The translations under genes were made by a program, and so were the position numbers. Positions 8,368-14,571 of a stretch of 18,867 nucleotides of DNA are shown piece by piece. The DNA is taken from positions 1-18,867 of the forward strand of contig CAJMRU010000002.1 in the NCBI GenBank assembly GCA_905215845.1. Reading direction: 5' to 3'. Origin of the DNA: an uncultured bacterium (GTDB lineage: Bacteria; Bacillota; Clostridia; TANB77; CAG-508). The notes beneath the pieces are model-generated. The model had not been told where the DNA came from, did no database searches, and saw only the letters and a list, made by a program, of their open reading frames with translations. The first letter of the stretch is position 1; every line of letters begins with the position of its first letter.

Positions 8368-8412
8368 ATAAAAGAGATAGAAGACCGCGAAATCTATTAC
8401 TATCTCTTTTAT
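8368..8412 (+). repeat. Hairpin 1 upstream of the 52-residue gene
   Basis: A perfect 13-base stem (ATAAAAGAGATAG 8368-8380 with 8400-8412) encloses a 19-base loop containing ACCGCGAAA. The 3' arm ends in only four T, so termination would be weak. It overlaps the expected start site of the promoter at 8338-8365. It could end transcription of the Spo0E-like gene or act in the leader of the next. Confidence 0.5.
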
Positions 8413-8423
8413 AACAACACTCA

Positions 8424-8458
8424 ATAAAGAGGTGTTACTATCAGTATAACCTCTTTAT
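8424..8458 (+). repeat. Hairpin 2 upstream of the 52-residue gene
   Basis: A perfect 10-base stem (ATAAAGAGGT 8424-8433 with ACCTCTTTAT 8449-8458) encloses a 15-base loop. There is no T-tract. It shares ACTATC in its loop with the 3' arm of hairpin 1. Role unknown. Confidence 0.45.
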
Positions 8459-8503
8459 ATACAAAAGTCAAATGTATTTTATACGAAAGAGAGGTTTTTA
8501 TTT

Positions 8504-8662
8504 ATGAAAAATATGAAATTAGAAGATTTTATAAGAAAAAGGATATTTGAGAATAGAAAAATGTTTTCAAAAAAAGAATTGACAAAAATAGATGAAAATA
8601 TTATACTTATAAAAAAGATATATATATTGGCATTAAAAGATAGTTGGAATATGTATAAATAG
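8504..8662 (+). CDS. 52-residue protein of unknown function
   Basis: ATG 8504 has GAGAGG nine bases upstream and a 52-codon frame ending two bases before the Mn2+ riboswitch. The product is basic and predicted helical, with a charged first half (FIRKRIFENRKMFSKKELTKID) and a more hydrophobic second half (ENIILIKKIYILALKDSWNMYK). There is no signal peptide or cysteine. Composition matches the neighbouring accessory genes. Small proteins of this shape are common in Clostridia near regulators, but I do not recognise a family. It is probably transcribed from the promoter at 8338-8365 through two leader hairpins. Confidence 0.55.
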   Translation: MKNMKLEDFIRKRIFENRKMFSKKELTKIDENIILIKKIYILALKDSWNMYK

Positions 8663-8663
8663 A

Positions 8664-8787
8664 TTTAAAAGGGAGTAGCTTTTTAAATTACTAATCAACA
8701 GTCGCGATAATTATTATCTGGTTAGTAAGCTTTTCTAAAAGTAAGCAAGACTTTTAAAAGGGAACAATACCTTTTAAAGGTCTTTTT
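8664..8787 (+). ncRNA. yybP-ykoY (Mn2+) riboswitch
   Basis: The aptamer runs from GGGAGTAGC (8671-8679) to GCAAGAC (8745-8751), the two conserved legs of the yybP-ykoY manganese riboswitch. Outer stem P1 pairs TTTAAAAG (8664-8671) with CTTTTAAA (8751-8758). Inside are a hairpin closed by TTACTAA/TTAGTAA with CAACAGTCGCGAT in it, and a small CTTTT/AAAAG hairpin. A terminator that uses the same 3' P1 strand follows. Stabilising P1 by Mn2+ would prevent it, giving an ON switch. The next gene is a P-type cation ATPase, a usual target of this class. Confidence 0.85.
8748..8787 (+). terminator. Riboswitch expression-platform terminator
   Basis: AGACTTTTAAAAGG (8748-8761) pairs with CCTTTTAAAGGTCT (8770-8783) over 14 bases with one wobble, around an 8-base loop, followed by TTTT. 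The left arm contains the conserved AGAC and the 3' P1 strand, so it excludes aptamer folding. Confidence 0.85.
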
Positions 8788-8901
8788 ATGTGTTGGAAAA
8801 GTTAAGATTTAAATTCAAATTTTGAATTTAATCACTGATAAATTTATTTATGTTATAAAAAACTAAAAAATGCTAAAAATATTACAAAAGGAGGAAGAAC
8901 A

Positions 8902-9960
8902 TTGGAAAATCATAACTGGTTTAACAAAAAAGTGGAGGATGTAGAAAAAGAGCTACACACAAATATTGAAACAGGACTAACAGATGAAGAAGTAACAAAA
9001 AGAAAAGAAAAATATGGTCTAAATCAATTAAAAGAAAAAAAGAAAAAATCAATGGTAAAAAGATTTTTAGATCAATTCAAAGACTTCTCAATCATAATTT
9101 TAATAATAGCAGCAATAGTATCTGGAGTAGTTGGTGTAGCAGAAGGGGAAGGAATTACTGATACAATAATTATATTAATAGTAGTTCTTGTAAATGCGAT
9201 AATAGGAGTAACACAAGAATCTAAAGCTGAGAAGTCATTAGAAGCATTACAAAAATTAACAGACCATGCATCTAAAGTTATTAGAAACGGACATATTACT
9301 GTTGTCCCAGCAAAGGAATTAGTACCTGGAGATATTGTTGTATTAGATACAGGTGATTATATTCCAGCAGATTTAAGAATTATAGAAGCAGTAAACTTGA
9401 AATCACAAGAAGCATCACTTACAGGAGAATCTGTTCCAGTAGAAAAAACAATAGAAAAAATAGATGATGCAGAAATTGGAATAGGAGATAGAACAAATAT
9501 GTTATTTTCTTCTAGCTTAGTAACATATGGTAGAGGAAAAGGAATTGTAGTAGAAACAGGAATGACAACAGAAGTTGGTAAAATAGCAGAAATGATAAAT
9601 CAAACAGAAGAACAAATAACACCACTACAACAAAAATTAAATAAACTAGGAAAGATAGTAAAAGAGAAAGATTTAAAAAAGTGGGAGTTTGGGTTAGAAT
9701 ATCCTAATACAGAAACTATATATAAATTAGCGCAAATATATGTAATACCGTCTGAAATATTTATAAATGCTAAAAATAATAGTTTTAAGAAAGGAAATAA
9801 TCTTATTAATCTTAGGTTAATAAAATGGATATGCTATTTTACAGGTATATCGTTAAAAATAGGATATTGGGTATTTATGATCACTTTGGGACTATTATTA
9901 ATACTATCTTTATGGCTTTTTGTAGATACTGCAGGAGAAGTAAAAAATCCTTTTAAATAA
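8902..9960 (+). CDS. P-type Ca/Mn ATPase N-terminus fused to an XRE membrane-regulator tail
   Basis: A 352-residue hybrid. Residues 1-252 are the start of a PMR1/SERCA-like P2A cation ATPase: N-terminal cation-ATPase domain (WFNKKVEDVEKEL), two membrane helices (about 62-80 and 86-103) and an actuator domain with PGDIV and TGES (174-177). At about residue 252 (near 9655) the ATPase sequence stops, before the third membrane helix and the DKTGT phosphorylation site. What follows (EKDLKKWEFGLEYPNTETIYKLAQIY) is the second half of an XRE helix-turn-helix, then two hydrophobic segments (about 305-342). The frame is kept. This protein cannot pump ions. TTG 8902 is the start, with AAAGGAGG seven bases upstream. 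An internal deletion or an assembly join are both possible. Confidence 0.85.
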   Translation: MENHNWFNKKVEDVEKELHTNIETGLTDEEVTKRKEKYGLNQLKEKKKKSMVKRFLDQFKDFSIIILIIAAIVSGVVGVAEGEGITDTIIILIVVLVNAIIGVTQESKAEKSLEALQKLTDHASKVIRNGHITVVPAKELVPGDIVVLDTGDYIPADLRIIEAVNLKSQEASLTGESVPVEKTIEKIDDAEIGIGDRTNMLFSSSLVTYGRGKGIVVETGMTTEVGKIAEMINQTEEQITPLQQKLNKLGKIVKEKDLKKWEFGLEYPNTETIYKLAQIYVIPSEIFINAKNNSFKKGNNLINLRLIKWICYFTGISLKIGYWVFMITLGLLLILSLWLFVDTAGEVKNPFK

Positions 9961-9974
9961 AAGCATTAAAAATC

Positions 9975-10003
9975 TTGAATTTTAGAAAAATTTAAGATAT
10001 AAT
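9975..10003 (+). promoter_or_regulatory. Promoter of the recombinase-tail gene
   Basis: TTGAAT (9975-9980), a 17-base spacer and a perfect TATAAT (9998-10003) lie 34 bases before the next start codon. The same bases can form an AT-rich hairpin (9972-9998). Confidence 0.6.
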
Positions 10004-10037
10004 TTAATAAAATTATGAAAAGAAAAGAGGTTTTTTT

Positions 10038-10391
10038 ATGGAAAATCAAGAAAAAAAGGAAAAATTAGAAGAAAAAGTAGAAAAGAAAGAATCAAAAATA
10101 GAGGAAAGTAAAAAAGATAGGGAAGATAAAAAAGAGTACATTATACAAAGCTATAGAAATGCATTAGATGAAATAATGGATATTGATAATCCAAGTGAAA
10201 TGGTTTTTAAAGAAATACTTGATCATATAGATGTACATAAGAATAAAGTTTTAGATATTTGGTTAAAAAGTGTTCCATTTGGTATTAGATTAAAAATAGA
10301 AACTGAAGGGAGATCAACAACATATAAAACAAAAATTCTTGAAACAGAATTGATTGAAAAAAGTAAAGGAGTCATATCAAAAACAATATAG
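10038..10391 (+). CDS. Small protein resembling a serine-recombinase C-terminus
   Basis: 117 residues with its own promoter and ribosome site (AAGAGG). Residues 1-45 are an almost pure Lys/Glu coiled coil. Residues 45-105 (NPSEMVFKEILDHIDVHKNKVLDIWLK) resemble the strand-helix end of large serine recombinases, where a line such as ILDKIEVYKDKKVDI closes the protein. The catalytic resolvase domain and the zinc ribbon are absent. The stop codon TAG (10389-10391) lies on the seam with cotJC, so the original C-terminus may be cut off. It could be an accessory piece of an integration module, a recombinase relic, or an unrelated coiled-coil protein. The recombinase link is a weak similarity judged by eye. 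Confidence 0.5.
   Translation: MENQEKKEKLEEKVEKKESKIEESKKDREDKKEYIIQSYRNALDEIMDIDNPSEMVFKEILDHIDVHKNKVLDIWLKSVPFGIRLKIETEGRSTTYKTKILETELIEKSKGVISKTI
10385..10391. other. Seam between two sequence types inside cotJC
   Basis: AT-rich accessory DNA meets the coding sequence of cotJC at its conserved IGTEELAHLE segment. Base and codon use change at once. No inverted terminal repeat, target duplication or insertion-sequence end is visible. The exact point is ambiguous by a few bases because AATATAGG could belong to either side. Confidence 0.75.
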
Positions 10392-10822
10392 GTACAGAAG
10401 AATTAGCTCACTTGGAAATGATCTGTACGATCGTGCATCAGTTAACTAGAGATCTAACGCCAGAACAGGTGAAAAAATCAGGGTTTGGAGCTTACTATGT
10501 AGATCATACAGCAGGTGTATGGCCACAAGCAGCAAGTGGTGTACCGTTTAGCGCAGCGACGTTTCAGTCTGTGGGAGATCCGATTACAGATTTAAGTGAA
10601 GACCTTGCTGCAGAACAAAAAGCAAGAACAACGTATGATAATTTGTTAAGGCTTATTGATGATCCAGATGTTAGAGAGCCACTGAAATTCTTACGAGAAA
10701 GAGAAATCGTGCATTTCCAGAGATTTGGTGAAGCACTGAGGACTGTACAGGATCATTTGGATTCTAAGAATTTTTATGCGATCAATCCAGCATTTGATCA
10801 TAGTGGTAATTGTAATAAATAA
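10388..10822 (+). CDS. cotJC: Spore-coat protein CotJC (manganese catalase family), 5'-truncated
   Basis: The C-terminal two thirds of CotJC, a spore-coat protein of the dimanganese catalase family. From the seam the reading is IGTEELAHLEM and continues to a normal end (KNFYAINPAFD). Metal-ligand motifs kept are E-x2-H in EELAHLE, the glutamate in LAAEQKAR, and E/H in REREIVHFQRF. Roughly the first 70 residues are missing, including the first metal-binding glutamate. In the same frame upstream there is no start with a ribosome site before a stop at 10364; ATG 10412 lacks one too. As it stands the gene should be silent. In an intact genome it would follow cotJA/cotJB and be made in the mother cell. 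Confidence 0.9.
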   Translation: MGTEELAHLEMICTIVHQLTRDLTPEQVKKSGFGAYYVDHTAGVWPQAASGVPFSAATFQSVGDPITDLSEDLAAEQKARTTYDNLLRLIDDPDVREPLKFLREREIVHFQRFGEALRTVQDHLDSKNFYAINPAFDHSGNCNK

Positions 10823-10829
10823 ATATATA

Positions 10830-10880
10830 AAAACAGTTGGCATAAAAAGTAAAAATTATGTCAGCTGTTTTTTATTTTTT
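10830..10880 (+). terminator. Rho-independent terminator after cotJC
   Basis: AAAACAGTTGGCATAA (10830-10845) pairs with TTATGTCAGCTGTTTT (10856-10871) over 16 bases with two wobbles, followed by a T-rich tail. Confidence 0.85.
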
Positions 10881-10894
10881 GAAGTAACAAAAAG

Positions 10895-10922
10895 TTGAAA
10901 ATATATGACAATCTGTTATAAT
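10895..10922 (+). promoter_or_regulatory. Promoter of the marR-TSUP operon
   Basis: TTGAAA (10895-10900), a 16-base spacer and TATAAT (10917-10922) lie 54 bases before the marR start. The interval to the start is a likely place for autoregulatory MarR binding, but no clean palindrome is visible. Confidence 0.6.
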
Positions 10923-10976
10923 AAATCAAAAATGAATAGTTCAAATATGAAATAATTAACAAGGAGGGATAAATTC

Positions 10977-11411
10977 ATGAAGATCAATATAGAATTTCCG
11001 AGAAAGTTGTTAGAGGTATATAACGATGCATGTAAGCCGTTGTGCAAGAAATTAAAATTACCACAGACAGCTTTTGATATTTTAATGTTTTTAGGAAATA
11101 ATCCACAATACCAGACAGCCAGAGATATCGTAAAGATCAGAAATATCAAAGCAAATCTTATATCAATCAACGTAGAGAAACTTGTGAAAGAAGGTTATTT
11201 AAGAAGAGAAGAGATTAAAGGTGATCGAAGAAAAACAAAACTGATTATTACAGAAAAAGCACATCCAGTAATCAAAGAAGGACAGCAGTTACAACAAGGA
11301 TTTGTAGATCAGTTGTTTGATAATACAACACAAGAAGATAAAAAAATTTTTATCCATGTAATGAAAAATATGGATAAGAATTTAGATGATATTTTGAAAG
11401 GTGGAAACTAA
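10977..11411 (+). CDS. MarR-family transcriptional regulator
   Basis: A 144-residue winged-helix regulator. The N-terminal helices are followed by the recognition region (TARDIVKIRNIKANLISINVEKLVKEGYL, about residues 47-75). The wing reads REEIKGDRRKTKLIITEKA, the classic MarR DxR wing, and a long C-terminal dimerisation helix follows. AAGGAGGG sits seven bases before ATG 10977. It is cotranscribed with the TSUP exporter that starts one base after its stop, so it very probably represses that operon and responds to the exported compound or a related stress signal; the ligand cannot be read from the sequence. Two cysteines (Cys19, Cys23 in DACKPLCKK) could allow redox sensing. Confidence 0.9.
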   Translation: MKINIEFPRKLLEVYNDACKPLCKKLKLPQTAFDILMFLGNNPQYQTARDIVKIRNIKANLISINVEKLVKEGYLRREEIKGDRRKTKLIITEKAHPVIKEGQQLQQGFVDQLFDNTTQEDKKIFIHVMKNMDKNLDDILKGGN

Positions 11412-11412
11412 G

Positions 11413-12186
11413 ATGAATATATTATTAACGATCGCAGTAACATTTTTTGCAGGAATGGGAGCCGGGCTTGGAACAGGATTTGCAGGGATGAGTGCAGCAG
11501 CTGTAATTAGTCCGATGTTGATCACATTCCTTAAGATGGACCCGTATATGGCAATAGGAATCGCATTATCCTCTGATGTACTGGCAAGTGCAGTTTCAGC
11601 TTATATTTACAGGAAAAACAAGAATCTTGATATCAAAAATGGAATGATCATGATGGTAACAGTATTGTTATTTACAGTTGTAGGAAGCTATATCGCAAGC
11701 CTTCTGCCAGCAGCAACGATGGGAAATTTCTCTGTGTTTATGACATTATTATTAGGAATTAAATTTATCGTAAAACCAGTTATGACAACAAAAGAAGCCA
11801 TGCAGGGTGTTTCGGCAAAGAAACGGGCGATTCAGTCTATGATCTGTGGGATTGTGATCGGGCTGATCTGTGGATTTGTCGGTGCCGGCGGTGGAATGAT
11901 GATGTTACTGATCCTTACCAGTGTGTTAGGATATGAACTAAAAACAGCAGTAGGAACCAGTGTGTTTATCATGGCATTTACAGCATTTACTGGAGCTGTA
12001 TCCCATTTTATGATCGGCGGGGTGCCAGATTGGACAGTGTTTATCTTATGTGTTGTATTTACTCTGATCTGGGCAAGAATCGCAGCAAGATTTGCCAATA
12101 AAGCAACACCAGAGACATTAAACAGAGTAACAGGAATCATTCTTGTAATTCTAGGAATCGTTGTTCTTGGATTTTCCATTCTGTAA
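11413..12186 (+). CDS. TSUP (TauE/SafE, DUF81) family membrane transporter
   Basis: A 257-residue integral membrane protein with about eight hydrophobic segments arranged as two repeats. Each repeat starts with the family glycine motif: GAGLGTGFAG (residues 16-25) and GFVGAGGG (154-161). TSUP proteins move small anions such as sulfite, sulfoacetate or sulfonates, usually outward. ATG 11413 is chosen over the in-frame GTG 11401 because AAAGGTGG is well placed for it and MNILLT gives a clean first membrane helix. Overlap of its ribosome site with the marR end indicates one operon. Substrate is unknown. Confidence 0.9.
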   Translation: MNILLTIAVTFFAGMGAGLGTGFAGMSAAAVISPMLITFLKMDPYMAIGIALSSDVLASAVSAYIYRKNKNLDIKNGMIMMVTVLLFTVVGSYIASLLPAATMGNFSVFMTLLLGIKFIVKPVMTTKEAMQGVSAKKRAIQSMICGIVIGLICGFVGAGGGMMMLLILTSVLGYELKTAVGTSVFIMAFTAFTGAVSHFMIGGVPDWTVFILCVVFTLIWARIAARFANKATPETLNRVTGIILVILGIVVLGFSIL

Positions 12187-12312
12187 ATGATAGAAAACAT
12201 TGAAAGTCCAAGATAAAGAGTGATAAAATCAAACTGTATGAAAAAAATTTGGATAAGTTTATTAAATACGGATTGTTATATACGAAACGATATAAAGGAG
12301 CGAAAACACGGC

Positions 12313-13074
12313 ATGATAATCGATGAATTAAAGAAGCAGGGAAAAGCTTTATTGGACGCAAGAAGAGATAATTTTGTAAGACAAAGTCTTTTATCCGATG
12401 AATTCCTGAATTTTATGCAGCAAAATAAGAAACCATTTGATCTTTTAATGTCATATTATGAATGTGCGATCATGGAAATCGAGACAAAGTTCAGGGTATT
12501 AAATCATGAATTATCTTTAGAGTATGACAATAATCCAATTGAAAGTATTAAGACAAGAGTCAAATCCTATGACAGTATTTTAAAGAAGATCCGAAGAAAA
12601 AATATTCCTTTAAACCTGCAAGCCATTGAAGAAAATTTAAAAGATATTGCAGGAGTCAGAGTAATCTGTTCCTTCCCGGATGATATCTACAAATTAGCAG
12701 AAAGTTTCTTAAAGCAGGATGATATCACACTGATCGAGCGAAAAGATTATATTAAGAATCCCAAGCCAAGTGGCTATCGAAGTCTTCATCTGATCGTACA
12801 AGTACCAATCTTTTTACAAAATGAAAAGAAGATGGTTAATGTTGAAGTGCAATTTCGAACGATCGCTATGGATTTCTGGGCAAGTCTTGATCATAAGATG
12901 CGTTATAAGAAAGAGTTGTCCGATGAAGAAGTGGAAATCCTTCAGGAAGAACTTTATGATTGTGCAGAACAAAGTGCAGCACTTGATGAACGAATGCAGA
13001 GGATCAGAGATCGAATCACACAAAAACGGGAGAAAGAAGCCATTCTTCTGGAAGATCAACACGATAAATGTTGA
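12313..13074 (+). CDS. Small alarmone synthetase (GTP pyrophosphokinase)
   Basis: A 253-residue stand-alone (p)ppGpp synthetase of the RelQ/RelP type, transferring pyrophosphate from ATP to GDP or GTP. It has the RelA/SpoT synthetase domain only, without HD hydrolase, TGS or ACT domains. Visible motifs are TRVKSYDSILKK (81-92), DIAGVRVICSF (111-121), KDYIKNPKPSGYRSLHL (144-160) and EVQFRTIAMDFWASLDHKM (178-196). A coiled helical tail follows, longer than the usual 210-residue RelQ. ATG 12313 follows AAAGGAG; in-frame codons further upstream lack a ribosome site. It stands alone between the TSUP gene and the potassium operon. Confidence 0.93.
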   Translation: MIIDELKKQGKALLDARRDNFVRQSLLSDEFLNFMQQNKKPFDLLMSYYECAIMEIETKFRVLNHELSLEYDNNPIESIKTRVKSYDSILKKIRRKNIPLNLQAIEENLKDIAGVRVICSFPDDIYKLAESFLKQDDITLIERKDYIKNPKPSGYRSLHLIVQVPIFLQNEKKMVNVEVQFRTIAMDFWASLDHKMRYKKELSDEEVEILQEELYDCAEQSAALDERMQRIRDRITQKREKEAILLEDQHDKC

Positions 13075-13101
13075 TCATTTTATTGAGTGTGATTTCTTAA
13101 A

Positions 13102-13130
13102 TTGTAATTTCTGACAGACTGTGATAGAAT
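13102..13130 (+). promoter_or_regulatory. Promoter of the trkA operon
   Basis: TTGTAA (13102-13107), a 17-base spacer and TAGAAT (13125-13130) lie 64 bases before trkA. The 120-base gap holds no other clear signal. Confidence 0.5.
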
Positions 13131-13194
13131 AGGACAAGTATTAAAAAAAGTATAAAAATTTGTTAAGAAAGTGTTAATGAATTGAGGGTAAAAA

Positions 13195-14556
13195 ATGAAT
13201 ATTATCATTGTTGGGTGTGGTAGAATCGGTTCTACGCTTGTTGAGGAATTAAGTGGCGAGAACCATGACATTTCCATTATTGATGAGAAAGCACATGTTG
13301 TACAGAAACTTGCTGAAACGCATGATGTATTAGGTGTGATCGGGAATGGAGCAAGTTATAGTATTCTGTCAGACGCAGGAGTTGAGACAGCAGATATCAT
13401 TATTGCAGTTACGAACTCTGACGAATTGAATCTTTTGTGTTGTCTGATCGCGAAGAAGGCAGGAAGATGTGAGACGGTTGCCAGAGTGAGAAATCCTGTT
13501 TATTATGATGAGATCAGTTTCATAAAGGAAGAGATGGGAATTTCTGTTGTGCTGAATCCAGAATTAAGTGCGGCATATGAGATTGCAAGATTACTAAGAT
13601 TTCCTTCTGCAATGGAAGTGAATAAGTTTTCTAAAGGCAGGATCGAGATGTTAAAATACCGTATCCCACATAATTCTAAATTAGATGGAATGACATTGAT
13701 CGATGTCAGTAATCAGTTAAATTGTGAGATATTGATCTCTGCGGTAGAGCGTAAGAAAGAATTGATCATTCCAAATGGTTCTTTTCAGTTAAGAGAGAAA
13801 GATATAATTTCATTTGTTGGAAGGCCAAACTGTGCCATGGAATTTTTCAGGAAGATTGGGGAAAGAAAGAATCAGGTTCATGAAGTAATGATCATAGGTG
13901 GAAGTAAGATTGGATTTTATTTATCAAAATTACTTGTTTCTAGTGGAATTGGTGTAAAACTGATCGATAAAGACAGAGATCAATGTGAGAGATTAAATGA
14001 GAGTATTCCAGATGCGATGATCATCCATGGAAATGGAAATGACCATGATATGCTGTTAGAAGAAGGTCTGACGGATGTAGATGCATTTATTGCCCTTACG
14101 AATCACGATGAGGAGAATATGTTCTTGTCTCTGTATGCACAGAGCCAGAGTGATGCAAAATTGGTCACAAAGGTACAGAAATTGAATTACGATGCCATGA
14201 TCGAACGATTAGATCTTGGAAGTATGATCTATCCGGAATATCTGACAGCACAATATATTATTCAGTATGTAAGAGCAAGACAAAATTCCATCGGAAGTAA
14301 TATTGAGAATCTCTACAAATTAATGGATGGAAGAGCGGAAGCACTGGAATTTCATATTCAGAAAGGTTCTCCAGTCATTGGAAGACCAATTAAAGATCTG
14401 TCATTGATTGATAATCTGCTGATCTGCAGCATTTATCGTAAAGGAAAACCAATGATTCCAAATGGTCAAGATCATATGGAAGAAGATGATCTGGTGGTAG
14501 TTGTCACAACTAAAAAAGGATTACACGATGTCAAAGACATCTTAAAGAGAGGATAA
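13195..14556 (+). CDS. trkA: Trk potassium-uptake regulatory protein TrkA
   Basis: A 453-residue cytoplasmic gating subunit that binds nucleotides and controls the TrkH channel. Two tandem RCK units are seen. The first Rossmann domain starts with IIIVGCGRIGSTL (residues 3-15) with the acidic strand end ISIIDE, then a RCK-C domain (about 140-220). The second starts with VMIIGGSKIGFYL (about residues 231-243) with VKLIDKD, then a RCK-C domain (about 370-453). The duplicated form is typical of TrkA rather than the half-size KtrA. trkH starts 16 bases downstream, so both are made from one transcript. Confidence 0.95.
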   Translation: MNIIIVGCGRIGSTLVEELSGENHDISIIDEKAHVVQKLAETHDVLGVIGNGASYSILSDAGVETADIIIAVTNSDELNLLCCLIAKKAGRCETVARVRNPVYYDEISFIKEEMGISVVLNPELSAAYEIARLLRFPSAMEVNKFSKGRIEMLKYRIPHNSKLDGMTLIDVSNQLNCEILISAVERKKELIIPNGSFQLREKDIISFVGRPNCAMEFFRKIGERKNQVHEVMIIGGSKIGFYLSKLLVSSGIGVKLIDKDRDQCERLNESIPDAMIIHGNGNDHDMLLEEGLTDVDAFIALTNHDEENMFLSLYAQSQSDAKLVTKVQKLNYDAMIERLDLGSMIYPEYLTAQYIIQYVRARQNSIGSNIENLYKLMDGRAEALEFHIQKGSPVIGRPIKDLSLIDNLLICSIYRKGKPMIPNGQDHMEEDDLVVVVTTKKGLHDVKDILKRG

Positions 14557-14571
14557 TGGGGGCAGGGTATA

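Noticed and set aside
8368..8412. ACCGCGAAA in a hairpin followed by a weak T-run, resembling the antiterminator part of a T-box leader.
   Set aside because: The full AGGGTGGNACCGCG box is not present, there is no Stem I or specifier loop upstream, and no amino-acid gene follows.
11832..12200. Reverse-strand open frame opposite the TSUP gene.
   Set aside because: It mirrors a well-supported membrane protein and has no family features or ribosome site of its own.
12200..12239. TTGAAA and TAAAAT upstream of the alarmone synthetase as its promoter.
   Set aside because: The spacing is 28 bases, too long for a sigma-A promoter; no convincing alternative was found in that gap.
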